Of a stretch of DNA of 64,000 nt, positions 50,041 to 60,324 are shown piece by piece. The notes under the pieces were generated by a model. The model saw only the letters and a program-made list of their open reading frames with translations, was not told the DNA's origin and ran no database searches. This DNA is from Emiliania huxleyi CCMP1516 (Eukaryota > Haptophyta > Isochrysidales > Noelaerhabdaceae). The DNA lies in the NCBI RefSeq assembly GCF_000372725.1, contig NW_005201349.1, forward strand, positions 140,323 to 204,322, written 5' to 3'. The first letter of the stretch is position 1. Every line of letters begins with the position of its first letter. A program made the translations under genes and the position numbers.

Positions 50041-52099
50041 CACGCTGCACATTGTCCCATGGGCGAGAGAGCTCTCTCGTCGTCTCGGCTCCTCGCTCAA
50101 GTACGTCGCATTTTGTACCTCGGTCGAGAATTTTGCTTTCCGGCTGGTTTTGGTTTGTCGTGTGAGTCGTCTCTGCACTCTCTGACGGTATGTGGAACGT
50201 ATGTATCTTTTTTACTATATTTATCAAGGAATTTTAGTTATTACGTATTATCCAAATTATTGTGTATCTTACTCGAACCTTTGGACTCTCCTGCCGCTCT
50301 GCCGTGTCGGGTTGTGACGAGGGGTGAGGGGACACGGATTGAAGATCCCTCACACCAAGATCGTGCAGGGCGGGGACACATGTCCCTAAATCCCATCTCG
50401 TCTCAGAGTTTGAGCTTTGACCGCGTTTTATTTATTTTGGACAGCGATTTGACCCAAAACAGCGGTCGTGCCGGTCGTTTATCCTAGTGTAGTGTGGGAA
50501 GGTCCATCACCCATGCAGCGATAATCACCACTGATGAATCCTAGCAGCAGAGTGACCCGAGATATGGGGAGATATCGGGAGATGTCGTGAGAGATATGGG
50601 GAGATGTAGGTCGCGCCTCGAGCAGCCGAGCTGCATTATAGAGATGGGGATACATGGGGAGATGTGGTAACATGTCTCCCGCCAAAGAAGAGAAAAGAAG
50701 TTCGACCCGGGACCGTCCGCGAAACGTCCCTCGGTCGCACTTCGGCGACAGTCTCGCTTCGGCCTCTCGCCGCTGGTTGTGAATATGCGCAACATCCATC
50801 CGTCCACAACCAATTGGTAGAGCACACCTCGTCCCTGCGCCACAATGGCTGCGTGACGGGCGAGCTCCCAGTGTGGGGCAGCTTGTGGATTCATCACAGC
50901 GTTGAGATCAGGATGGAGCGAGTTGGACCACTCAGAAGCTGACCTGAGCAGTGCCCCTGTCAACACGGTCAGGGCAGGAAGGGCGGACATGGACCCGCTG
51001 CGAACTCCCTTGTCTGGGCAGTAGCTGCCGGCCGTGAATCCCTTCCCGGACCAAGAATAAACGTGCATGTGCGATGCGTGCCGGCGTACGTGGAGCGACC
51101 GTTTACTGGCAGATGGATGTGGCAGTGCGGGTGTGCCGCCGTCTCGGTGTGTCCACTCCCTAGGAGTGTTGACGCTACCTGAGTTCGGCAGCCGCCCGCG
51201 GTGATCATGTGGACCTGGTGCATGCGAACTCGCTCGCGGCTCAGCTGCGGCTCGGCTCCGGCTGTCGGCGTCTCGCGTCTCGCTCCTCTGTGCGGCCGCA
51301 TGTCGAGTGACATTACTCGGCTCTGTCCTCTTTGGTCTGTCCACAGCTCCCTACCAATGCCCGTCCCCGCTGCTCTCTGCTGAGACTACCCCCCTCCCCT
51401 CCCAACGACCACCACTGCACAGGTGAATGCCGCTCACTGCCGAGATGACGCACCAGTCATTCCGTTTGACCTCTCTACAGAGCACCACACAAGCCCACAG
51501 AAAACCTAATTTTTGAACGCGGAGGCCTATAAGTGCCCACCCGTTTTTGTACTCGTGCGTGTGTGGTGCGGACTGTGGGGCTCAGGACTGTGGGGCTCAG
51601 GGGGGGCAGCCTCCCTCCCTCCCTCTTTCCCTTTCCTGCCTGCCTGCCTGTCTCTGGTCTGTCGGAGTCTGTCTGTCTGTGTGAGAGGGTGCGGCCCGCT
51701 AGAGTTCCACCCGGTCGTCTGCCGCGCGGCTCGCCGTCCGCACTGCCAAGTCCTCTCGCTCACGTGAGCGGACGAGCTGGGTTGGGCACAGGTGCGTGTG
51801 AGGCACACTCGCACGGCGTCTCACACTAGAGGCCACTCGTACGGCCTACGAAGCTGCCCCTCTCGAGGGAAGCCCAGACAATTCGCCTTCTTTTTCTCTC
51901 TTTATTTATAAGTGTGAGTGCGCAGTCGGGAATTGTGTAGCAGCGGCCCCAACTCCTCAGGGAGCTTAGATTTGTAAGAAGCGCACCTAGCGGATGATCG
52001 GGCTGGATGATCGGGCTGGAGCTCGAGAGAGATTTCACGTAAACGCACAACCCCGGGCCCGATCTTCACGGGGACAGCCACCACCCTCGCCTTAAGACT
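50041..52099. other. Gene-poor region
   Basis: No gene supported. A distant relative of the dispersed repeat of 5880-5937 lies at 50365-50400. GAGATATGGGGAGATAT-type repeats lie at 50565-50665 and a duplicated GGACTGTGGGGCTCAGG phrase at 51569-51602. Confidence 0.5.
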
Positions 52100-53352
52100 A
52101 TGGCAGCGGCTGCGCTGGTCGCTCGCATGGGCCGCACCGTGGCGCTGTCCTCGGACATCGCCACGCGTGTCGTCTACAAGCGGTGGTTCCTCGAACAAAC
52201 CTACGAGACGATCGCTGCAGAACTTGAGATTGGCACCACGACTGCGTGGCAAATCTACCAGCGCTTTGTGCAGACAGACGGCGTCGAGACGTTCCAGGGT
52301 CGACGGCCTAACGATCCGTGGAACGGCCTTGTGTCGTCTCACCTGCGCGAGCCGCTCCTCCGGGCCCTCACCGAGTGCGACGCCGAGTCGGACCTGCAGG
52401 ACATTGCCGACGCCTTCCAGCGCTTGACTGGCGTCGCCGTCTCGACCTCTGCTATCTGCCGCACGTCGATCGCGATGGGCTGGACGCGCAAAATTGTGCG
52501 CCGCCATAGCGGCTTCTGGTCTGATATTGAGCATCTCCAACCATCTCTCCCCTCCCCGCACAGCTCTCGCAGCTGCTGGACCGGCACGACGAGCAGGCCG
52601 CGCATGAGTTTGTCTTGCGCATCCTCTCCACCTACGCGATGTGTCAGCTGGTGTGGGCGGATGAGGCTTCGTGCGATGCCCGCAACCTTCTCACGAAGTG
52701 CGTTTGTGCTTGCACGCGCGCGCGCACTCCTCTCGCCCTCCTGAGGCCGCTCGTGTCTCACTGCGCAGGCGGTTCGGCCGAGCGCTGCGCGGTGAGCGCG
52801 CAAACTCCGAGCGCGGCATCACCGTCCGCGGCCAGCGGTGGTCGGTGCTGGGCGTGTTTGATGTCACTCGCGGTTACGTTGACCACTATGCCGTGGAGGG
52901 CCCCATCGATGCGGAGCTGCTGTTGGAGGCCGTCACCAACCACGTGGTGAGGCTGCCCGTGCGCGGCGCCCCTCTCACCACCTGTCTCACCTGCTGCCCC
53001 CCCCCCCCCCCCCCCCCAGATGCCTCACATGAACCCGTTCACTGGGCCCCAGGGCCGCGAGGAGCGGTCAGTCCTTGTTTGGGACAATTGCCGAACGCAC
53101 GGGCGCCACGAGCTGCTGAACCTCATGTTTGAGTCGGGCTTCGTCGTGGAGTTTTTGCCCCCGTATTGCCCTGAGATCGCTCCACACGAAAAGTGCCTCC
53201 GGCGGATGAAGCTGGCGGTGCGCGCAGCGGAGTGTGATTTCCGTGCCATGGATTTGGGTGTGCCGGACCTCATTGAATACGGCATGGCGCATGTGACGCC
53301 TGCGGTGTTCCGCTCGGCGCTGCATGAGTGTGGTTATGGGTCGGTGTTGTGA
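52100..53352 (+). CDS. Intact Tc1/mariner-IS630-type (DDE) transposase with three introns
   Basis: Four exons (52100-52495, 52564-52697, 52769-52946, 53020-53352) joined by GT-AG introns of 68, 71 and 73 nt give exactly 346 codons plus stop, the usual size of this family. The N-terminus has a helix-turn-helix layout (YKRWFLEQTYETIAAELEIG). Catalytic blocks are LVWADEAS (first Asp), SVLVWDNCRTHGRHE (second Asp with the usual Asn) and LPPYCPEIAPHEKC (third acid, Glu). No stop or frame break is seen after splicing. I found no terminal inverted repeats close by, and the NHL-BTB gene begins 110 bp downstream on the same strand. It could be an active element whose ends I missed, or a host-adopted gene. 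Confidence 0.8.
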
Positions 53353-53461
53353 TATGAGTTCTTTTCTCTGTTTTAGTGCCAGTCCCGTGCCCGTGCGAGG
53401 GAGCGTGGGCGCCTCGCCCTTTTTCTCCTTCCAGAGACACCGCCAGCCGCCTCGCCGCCCG

Positions 53462-55129
53462 ATGAGCACGCAAGACGCGTCTTCATCGGGGACGCTGGAA
53501 GACGACCCGCCCTTCGCCGAGCCGCTCTTCGGTGACCAGCCGTACGCACTGGTCTCTTCAGCTCCCGCGCGTACACTTTCGAGACGCAGCTTTGCGCTGT
53601 CTTTTGGCCCGAGCGGCACTTTGTTGGGAGGGGTGCCCGGGTTGGTTGTGGAGTTCGATTCGGCTGGCCAGAGCAAGGTGGCGAGCGGAGTCGCGCCCGA
53701 AGATGGGGTCTTGTCCGACACCTTCGTCTCCATGGCGTCCTGTCCGGTCAACACGGCACGGCTCTACATGACGGACTGGGATGCTTCAAGCGTGATCATG
53801 ATCACGCTTCCGCAGGGTCAGGCCACGACCATCGCGGGGAGCGGCGCGGCGAGCAGCATCGATGGCGTGGGGTTGGATGCCACCTTCAATCGACCGTGCG
53901 CTCTGGCAGTTACCGCGGACGGCGCAGCGCTATTCGTGGCCGACTGCCTTGGGCATCGCATCCGCCGCGTCGAGGTGGCGACGGGCGCGGTGACCACGGT
54001 CGCCGGCAGCGGCACCGCGGGCCGCGCCAATGGCGCGGGCAACGAGGCGCAGTTCTATCACCCGGCCGCCCTCGCGCTTGCCCCAAATGGCGACACCCTC
54101 TTCGTGGCCGACTGCACCGGGCACGTCATCCGGCGGGTGAACGTGGCATCGGGCGTCGTGACGACGTTGGCCGGCAGTGGGGCAAAGGGAAGCGCAGATG
54201 GCCCAGGGCCGTCGGCGACGTTCAGCAGGCCACAGGGTCTCGCCCTCAGCCCCGATGGCGCCGCTCTCTTCGTCGCGGATCACGGCAATCACAAGATCAG
54301 GCTTGTGGATGTGTCCTCCGCAGTCGTTACCACAGTGGCGGGGAGCGGCGAGAAGGGCAGCGCCGACGGTGTGGGGGGGTGCGCGCAGCTGGAGGCGCCG
54401 CGTGCGATTGCACTCTCCCCGCAGGGCAGCACGTTGGCGGTGTGTTGCGTCGCAGACCCCTCCCGCATCCGCTTCGTCCACGTGGCTGCGCCTCCTCCGC
54501 CTCCCTCCTTCGCGCCGCTCGTGGTGCCGCCCTCGACCTTTTCGGCCGACATGAAGAAGACGTGGGGCGACGCCTCCCTCCCGCAGGGCATGGTCACCTT
54601 CCTGGTCGGCGACGACGAGGAGCGCGTCGAGCACGTGAGCAAGTGCGTCCTCTGCGCCCGGTCCGTTGTCTTTCGGACCATGTTCGGCATCGGCATGAAG
54701 GAGCGCGACGCCGCCGAGGTCACGGTGTCCGACACCAACCTCGCCAGCTTCACCGCCTTCATCGAGTACCTCTGCGCCGACGAGCTCAACCTCGGGGAGG
54801 GCGAGCAGGCGCGGCGCGCGCTCGAACTGCGGGAGCTGGCGCAGATGTACCAAGTGCCGCGCCTCGAGCTGCTCTGCGCGCAGGCGCTGCAGGAGAGCGT
54901 CGGGCCGGCGACCGCCGTGCCGCTGCTCGAGGCGGCGCACATGACGGGCGACGGGCGTCTCCTCGCGCAGTGCCGCCGCTACGTGGCGGACCACGCCGCC
55001 GAGGTGCGGGCGAGCGGCGGCGTGGAGCAGCTGAGCGACCTCGGCGTGGCAAAGGGGCTGCTCGGCGACGCGCTCGACCAGGTGTCGGAGCTGCAGGGCG
55101 CGATGCGCGCGCTTGGCGCGGTCCGGTGA
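53462..55129 (+). CDS. NHL-repeat plus BTB/POZ protein
   Basis: Starts MSTQDASSSGTLEDDPPFAE, 555 residues, one exon. Residues ~120-345 contain four NHL-type repeats of the form A-F-P-alA-dGa-LFVADC-GH-IRRV then VTTVAGSG--G-ADG, expected to form a beta-propeller. Residues ~376-450 form a BTB domain (VTFLVGDDEERVEHVSKCVL, VVFRTMFGIGMKERDAAEV, TAFIEYLCADELNL), followed by a helical BACK-like tail. BTB proteins commonly recruit targets to cullin-3 ubiquitin ligases, so the propeller may be the substrate reader. That role is inferred. Confidence 0.85.
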   Translation: MSTQDASSSGTLEDDPPFAEPLFGDQPYALVSSAPARTLSRRSFALSFGPSGTLLGGVPGLVVEFDSAGQSKVASGVAPEDGVLSDTFVSMASCPVNTARLYMTDWDASSVIMITLPQGQATTIAGSGAASSIDGVGLDATFNRPCALAVTADGAALFVADCLGHRIRRVEVATGAVTTVAGSGTAGRANGAGNEAQFYHPAALALAPNGDTLFVADCTGHVIRRVNVASGVVTTLAGSGAKGSADGPGPSATFSRPQGLALSPDGAALFVADHGNHKIRLVDVSSAVVTTVAGSGEKGSADGVGGCAQLEAPRAIALSPQGSTLAVCCVADPSRIRFVHVAAPPPPPSFAPLVVPPSTFSADMKKTWGDASLPQGMVTFLVGDDEERVEHVSKCVLCARSVVFRTMFGIGMKERDAAEVTVSDTNLASFTAFIEYLCADELNLGEGEQARRALELRELAQMYQVPRLELLCAQALQESVGPATAVPLLEAAHMTGDGRLLAQCRRYVADHAAEVRASGGVEQLSDLGVAKGLLGDALDQVSELQGAMRALGAVR

Positions 55130-56312
55130 GGGGGGAGGGGAGAGGGGCGGGGGGGGGGGGCGCTCTTTAGCCAGGCTATTGAGAACAGACGGAGAGATGG
55201 GTGCGTGCCCGTCCTGTCTGGTCTATCGAGATGCATGCAGCATGGCCATACCGCGATGGCGCGTCATGGTCGGCGTGCGCGCTTGTTCCAGCCGCGAGTA
55301 CTTTCGTGATACAAGAAAGAGGTCAGACACACACAGGTCGTCAACATCACACAGACTCGTGCGGGTCGAGGAGGCACTGACATCAAAACACGCGCGTGTG
55401 GTGTGCGGCCGGCGCGCGCGATTCCGCGAATAAGAAAGGCGGATAACAGCTTAGAGTCGCGGGTCCTCTTCACCTCACTGCAACGCCGGGTACATGGACA
55501 GGTATGGGTCAGAGAGACACCGGCGTCTCGAATAGACCGCTCTCGGCGGCGGTTTTGGAGCGCCCAGACACTCGCGGCTCCGCTAGGCTTTGTGTGAGCG
55601 GCGAGCGACGGTCGCCCGCCCCGAACCTGCGCGTCGCCTGCGCCGAGGGCGACCACTGGTGAGGGGGTGTGTGGGCGGGCCAGCGGGCGGGCGGATGGGC
55701 GGGCGGGCGGGGGGGAGGGAGGGAAGGGAGGGAGGGAGGGGCCAGGGAGGGGGCGGCGGGGGAGAGAGAAGGAGAGAAAGAGAAAGCGAGGGGGAGAACG
55801 AGAGCGTCCGGATGCGGAGGACGGGGGGTCGGCGATCGCGATTCCGTCGATCCGCCGCCGAATATGCTAGACACTCGGACGTGTGAGCAGCCACTCGGTA
55901 GGAGCCAGACGCGACGTGTGAGCAGAGCGGTGCAGTCGCGGTGGAAATTTGGGAGCCGAGTGAGCGCCGAGGAGGGTGAGGCGAGCGCGGGTGGTAGGAT
56001 TACGTCCCAGTCTATGCGCACACCGAAGTGCAATGCGAGGCTGCAGTGGCGTGCGGCGTGTGTCAGATGGCTCGGCCCGTCCTCCCTCGCCGGAGAGAGG
56101 GGGAGGAACGGCGTGGTCAGATGGCTCGGCGGGATTTTGTCCGAGTGTCTGGCGTCTCACGTCTCTCGCGAGGAAGGCGCACCGAGGCGCGACCGAGACG
56201 ATCCGACCGAGACGAGACGATCCGATACGAGACGATACGAGACGAGCGATCCTATACGATACGAGACCGGAGTTTTGGCTTTTTGTTTTTTCGCAAGGTG
56301 CTGCAACCGGCT
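55130..56312. other. Intergenic with purine-rich repeats
   Basis: No gene supported. GGGCGGGCGG/GGGAGGGAGG tracts fill 55670-55770 and GAGAAAGAGA continues to 55800. GATACGAGAC-type repeats lie at 56195-56265, just before the duplicated transposase block. Confidence 0.55.
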
Positions 56313-57342
56313 CTACTTCTCGAGAATCGTTCGTAGTTGGCTCCCTAAAAGTGAGCATCTACCGGCTCACAGATCCGTGCCCTGAATGCGATCCTTGACC
56401 AGCAGCTGCGCGTCCGGCCCGAGCTGCGCCTCGACGACGGTCCTCGCCGCGTTGTGCATCAGCACGGCCTGCGCGGACACACGGCTGAAGCCTCCCCGGC
56501 CGTGCATGGCCTTGACCTTTCGGCCCGCCGAGTGGACCGGCCCCCACTGCAGGTCTGGGTCCAGCTTGTCCAGAATCAGACGGTCCATCTACGGGCGCGG
56601 GCAGGACAATGAGTGAGCTCTATGGGGTGAAGCTCACAACCGCCGCACCGCAGGCGGGCGCCTGGTCAGCCGTCTCCCACCTGACTGCGGGCGCGTAGCC
56701 TCGCGCGGTGCAGCCCAGGTACCAGCTTGAAAGCCGCTCAATCACTTCAGCAGCCTCTGTGTCGCCGTGTGCGCGTGCGTCGCTCGCCACGGCGAGCGAG
56801 AAGGCGCGGGCCGCGATGGGCACCGACTGCGGATGGAACCCCACGTTCATTGAGTTCGGATGCAGCAGCCTCGGCGGCACCTCCCGCAGGTCCCTCTTGG
56901 CCGCCTGGACCCTCTCCTCCTGCCGGTCGATGACGCGCGAGACGGCTCGGCCGACCCGCACAATCAGGCTGTCTGCGCTCGGCGCCGCAGCCCCAGCCCC
57001 CGCCCCTGCCTCCTCCCCCTCGCCCTCTGGTGGCTCCTCCGCAAGCAGCTGCGCCTCTGCGTCGGCTGCGCCGGCCAAGGGCGGCAGCTTGTCGGAGCGC
57101 AGCGGTTCGGAGACTGCGGCAACAGGGGCCGGTGGAGGCGCATTCGCACGCTGCGAGTTCCGATAAGCGATGCGGCACGAGGTCAGCCAGTTCTTGAGCG
57201 TGTGCGGCGGGTCCCAGAAGAGACTCAGCGGCATATGCACTGGCAGCGGTGCAGCCGCCGGCGTCAGGCGAATCCACTCTGGGTACGCGAACGCGGCCTC
57301 AAAATCGCGGTTCAGCATCGACTTATACTGATCGTGTATGAA
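56313..57342 (-). mobile_element. Transposase-like block, copy B
   Basis: Same 1,030 bp as 48029-49058. Here the sequence continues past the point where copy A meets the gap, so the true right boundary of the shared block is unknown. Identical sequence in two copies 8.3 kb apart, one of them at a scaffold gap, could be recent transposition or a misassembly. Confidence 0.6.
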
Positions 57343-57402
57343 CTCTTGGTCGTCATCGGCGCCACCGACCGTGATATGCCCCGTCCCGCAGCCCTCACGC
57401 AT
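56367..57402 (-). CDS. P-element-like transposase fragment, copy B
   Basis: The longer frame (56620-57402) starts MREGCGTGHITVGGADDDQE, then FIHDQYKSMLNRDFEAAFAY, the LFWDPPHTLKNWLTSCRI block and a low-complexity Pro/Ala/Glu linker, and ends AACGAAVVSFTP-like (read ACGAAVVSFTP). The shorter frame (56367-56588) follows after a 30-bp interval with a stop. Whether they are spliced is not clear. The first catalytic Asp and DNA-binding domain are not visible, so the copy is probably partial. The assignment rests mainly on one motif. Confidence 0.4.
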
Positions 57403-57545
57403 GTGAAAATGTGACTAGGTCCAGCCGCCCTGGGTGAGCGCCAGATCTGACGTCGTTTTGTATCGACCTCTACTGCTTACTACCCAGCCCTCGAGAGTGT
57501 ATCCTGGCTGTGTGGTCCTCCTAGAGAGTGGGCACTGCAAACTGA

Positions 57546-58796
57546 TCAGTCGTCGGAGAAATCGGTCGTCCACCGAGCGACTTCGCTTCCGGGCGCGCGC
57601 TTCTTCGCATCCCTGTCCGCTCCCGGCCCGAATGTCTTGCCCACGAGGCGCTTCGAGAGGCCGCGGGCCACGCACGGGAGGAGGCACGTGTTGGCGCAGA
57701 GCGAAAAGAGCTGCATGAACGGGAAGCAGATCCAGTCGCGGCAGCAGCGCAGCGCGGCGGCGGCCTTGATGTAGGGCCTCTCCGTCACCGCAACCACGAG
57801 CGTCTTGAGGAGCTTGGAAGGGTCGGAGATGATGGAGGTGATGTCGGAGATCATGATGGAGTCGTTGAGCGACAGCGTGAGCGGAGCGTCGAGCTCGAGC
57901 GTGCGCGGCCTCAGGACAAGGTACGGGTCGGTCCAGCACGCGCACTTGCCGCCCTTGACGCAGCAGCCGCCCGACTCGCAGCAAGCCGAAGGCGGCTTCT
58001 CCTTGCAGGAGGCGCACCAATCCGCGCAGCAGCCGAGGGAGCTGAATGGCACCTGGATCTCCGCGCCATCGGCAAAGTCGAGGGACAGGTTCGCCACGAG
58101 AGGGCAGGTGATGACGAACTGGTACCCCACTGTGATGGTCCCGAGGATCGGGACCTTCTGCGTGATGGGCGTCGACTCAACAGCGATTGCGATGGACGTG
58201 CCCGCCTCCACGACGATGCTGTCGATCTGCTCGTTCCCGGGGACCGGGATAGGCAGGTCCCCCTTGAACGTGTAATCGAAGGTGCCGCCTTGCGTGATCA
58301 GCTCGATGAGCTTCTGGATGAGGTCCGCCAGGACGGGCGGCGACTCCGCCTCGGCCTTCTCTACCGCGGCCTTGATCTTGGCCTCCTCCACCTCGGTGCG
58401 CACGCCCGACTTGAACCGCATCTGCTTGACCTTGGCGCCGGGTCCGAAGGCCTCCTTGACCACCGGAACGAGGCCGTCGGCCAGCGGAGCCGCGGCGGCG
58501 GTGACCACCGGCTGCATCTCGAGGTCATTCTCGGGAACCTTGACGAGCTCCGCGCGCACCTTTTCAACCTCCTCCGCCTGGACCAAGCGGGGCACGACGC
58601 GGCGACGGGCCTCATCTCGGTGGGCGGCGGCGCTAGCCGAGCCATGCACGAGATTGGCCGCAAGTGCCAACGCCTCAGCCCCGACGTCGACATGACCGCC
58701 GGCGTGCTTCTCGCGCTGCCCGGCGACGAATGTCTTTGACGGCTTGGGGACGGCGGGAACTTTCACGGCCCCCTTCGTGGCCTTCTTCGGCGCCAT
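57546..58796 (-). CDS. 416-residue hypothetical protein with Cys-rich insert
   Basis: Starts MAPKKATKGAVKVPAVPKPS, a basic tail. The body has amphipathic beta-rich segments (GTFDYTFKGDLPIPVPGNEQ, VPILGTITVGYQFVITCPLV, DSIMISDITSIISDP) that resemble lipid-binding or immunoglobulin-like strands. A Cys-rich insert (SSLGCCADWCASCKEKPPSA onward) has about eleven Cys in 45 residues, and a hydrophobic Cys-rich helix follows near residue 355. One exon, with a short intergenic region shared with the RING gene. The family is not recognised. Confidence 0.6.
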   Translation of the reverse strand: MAPKKATKGAVKVPAVPKPSKTFVAGQREKHAGGHVDVGAEALALAANLVHGSASAAAHRDEARRRVVPRLVQAEEVEKVRAELVKVPENDLEMQPVVTAAAAPLADGLVPVVKEAFGPGAKVKQMRFKSGVRTEVEEAKIKAAVEKAEAESPPVLADLIQKLIELITQGGTFDYTFKGDLPIPVPGNEQIDSIVVEAGTSIAIAVESTPITQKVPILGTITVGYQFVITCPLVANLSLDFADGAEIQVPFSSLGCCADWCASCKEKPPSACCESGGCCVKGGKCACWTDPYLVLRPRTLELDAPLTLSLNDSIMISDITSIISDPSKLLKTLVVAVTERPYIKAAAALRCCRDWICFPFMQLFSLCANTCLLPCVARGLSKRLVGKTFGPGADRDAKKRAPGSEVARWTTDFSDD

Positions 58797-58940
58797 GATG
58801 CCGTGGTCGAAATGAGGCGGCAGACAGCGGGCACTTTTGAGTAAAATTCAAAAAGAATTCTAAAGAGGGAGAATCCGCGAGCGCCCCCCAAGGGAACTCT
58901 CTGGACTGGCTCGCGCTCGCCCTGCTGTGCCGAGCTGCAG
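58797..58940. promoter_or_regulatory. Short bidirectional intergenic region with AAAAAGAATTC
   Basis: 144 bp separate two divergent start codons. AAAAAGAATTCTAAAG at 58850-58865 is another instance of the A/T-rich word found before other genes in this window. Confidence 0.4.
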
Positions 58941-59672
58941 ATGCCGGACCGCAGCAGCGGCAGCAGCAGCAGTAGCAACCGAGGGGAGGGCAACCGAGGC
59001 GAAGGCTGGTTCGCCGCCATCGACCGGGCGGTGGGTTGGTGTTTCCACGGAGGCCGGAGGCGGCGCAGCCAAAATGAGGCGCAGCCCGCATATGCGCAGG
59101 CCGTCGGTGCCGCCCTCGTCTCACCGCCTCTTTCGCGTCCGGCACAGGAGAGCGAGCGGCAGCGAGTGCGCACGCGATCGCAGCCGGCGCGCCGGCCTCG
59201 CACCGCCGAGCCGCTTCCCGCCGCGCCGCCGCCGCCGTTCTCATCGTGGTGGGCGGCGCTCGACCCAGCCGCGCTCGGCGGAGGCACGTCCCTCGCGCCG
59301 GACGAGGTGCGCGCGGCCGTGTGGCGCCTCCCCCTCGAGGAGTACAGCACCGCCGAAGAGCTGCGGGCGTGGCCCATCAAGCAGCTCGTGGCGGAGCTGC
59401 GGCTCGCCCGCGCTCGCGCGCCCCGCAGCCGGGTCGGCCTCGACGCGCAACCTCCGCTGGACAAGGAGGAGCTGGTGGAGGCGGTGCTGCTCGCGCGCGG
59501 CGGCGAGGCCGCCCACGCGTGCGCCATCTGCGTCGAGGACTTTGAGAGCGGAGATACGCTGCGTGTGCTGCGATGCGGCCACCGCTTCCACCTCGAGTGC
59601 GTCGACCGCTGGCTGCTGGACGCGGAGCGACAGTGCCTCTGCCCGATGTGCAAGGCGCCCCTCGCCAGCTGA
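58941..59672 (+). CDS. RING-H2 finger protein (predicted E3 ubiquitin ligase)
   Basis: Residues ~193-237 form a RING-H2 finger: CAIC, 14 residues later CGHRFH, then LECVDRWLL and CPMC. Cys/His spacing fits C3H2C3. Upstream, LPLEEYSTAEELRAWPIKQL and a following LDKEELVEAVL resemble a short helical SAP/HeH-like pair. The N-terminus is Ser/Arg-rich and disordered. 243 residues, one exon. Expected role: ubiquitin transfer with an E2. No transmembrane segment is seen. Confidence 0.85.
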   Translation: MPDRSSGSSSSSNRGEGNRGEGWFAAIDRAVGWCFHGGRRRRSQNEAQPAYAQAVGAALVSPPLSRPAQESERQRVRTRSQPARRPRTAEPLPAAPPPPFSSWWAALDPAALGGGTSLAPDEVRAAVWRLPLEEYSTAEELRAWPIKQLVAELRLARARAPRSRVGLDAQPPLDKEELVEAVLLARGGEAAHACAICVEDFESGDTLRVLRCGHRFHLECVDRWLLDAERQCLCPMCKAPLAS

Positions 59673-60324
59673 GCCAGCGGGTCGGTCGCGGGGGCTTGAG
59701 CTCTCCCGCCGCCCCCGCGCCCCTTCGCGCCTATGTTGCGAAGCATATGCCGAGCCACGCGACAAAGCAGCAGCCCCTCCGAGGCCCACGGGGCAGTCGG
59801 TTGTGACGCCCCATGCCTGCCAGCCGCGACAAAGCCCGCACGCTCGCGCGGTTGGCGCCTTTCGGAGCACTTGGAGCACGTCGTTTTCCGTTTTCTACGT
59901 GTTGCTCCTATTGCAATACCGGAAAACGAAGGGTACGCGGTGTCTTTTCTCGCAGCTGCGAGACATGCTTTCTCGGAGCGGGGCATCCAAAACAACAGGG
60001 CGGAAGGGAGGGGTGACCATACGCGCAGCGCAGGAGGGGTGCCCCTAAGGGGGCACCAAGGTAGCTCAAAGGGGAGTGAACAAGACGCCGCACAGGCGAC
60101 GTGCACGCTCGCCGCCTGCGCTCGCCGCGTCGCTCTCTCCCTCCCCTTCTTTGCTTGAACCCACCACCATCCCCCCTGTCACCTCCGTGTGTGTGTGCCC
60201 AGCAGGCGTTTGACCAAAATCCAAATTTCCCTACTCCAGTTGAGGCTGCCCTCGGACCCGAAAACCGGAATTCTTTTCGAGAGGGGTACAATGTGTGTAA
60301 CCGAGCCGATAGACCTTCGCCGCA
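59673..60324. other. Intergenic; contains AAAAGAATTCC word
   Basis: No gene recognised. GGAATTCTTTTC at 60267-60278 (AAAAGAATTCC on the other strand) lies about 45 bp before the next start codon. A CCAAGTGCTCC-type phrase (reverse strand, about 59867-59890) recalls 11974-11999 and 43362-43387. Confidence 0.5.

Noticed and set aside
50695-50840. tRNA-like words (TTGGTAGAGCA and GTTCGACCC)
   Set aside because: They occur in the wrong order and spacing, and no cloverleaf stems form.
50541-51344. 267-codon minus-strand frame
   Set aside because: No recognisable domain. It crosses GAGATATGGGG repeats and has low-quality composition.
58763-60106. 447-codon minus-strand frame opposite the RING gene
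   Set aside because: Shadow of the RING-H2 gene. It has no domain of its own.
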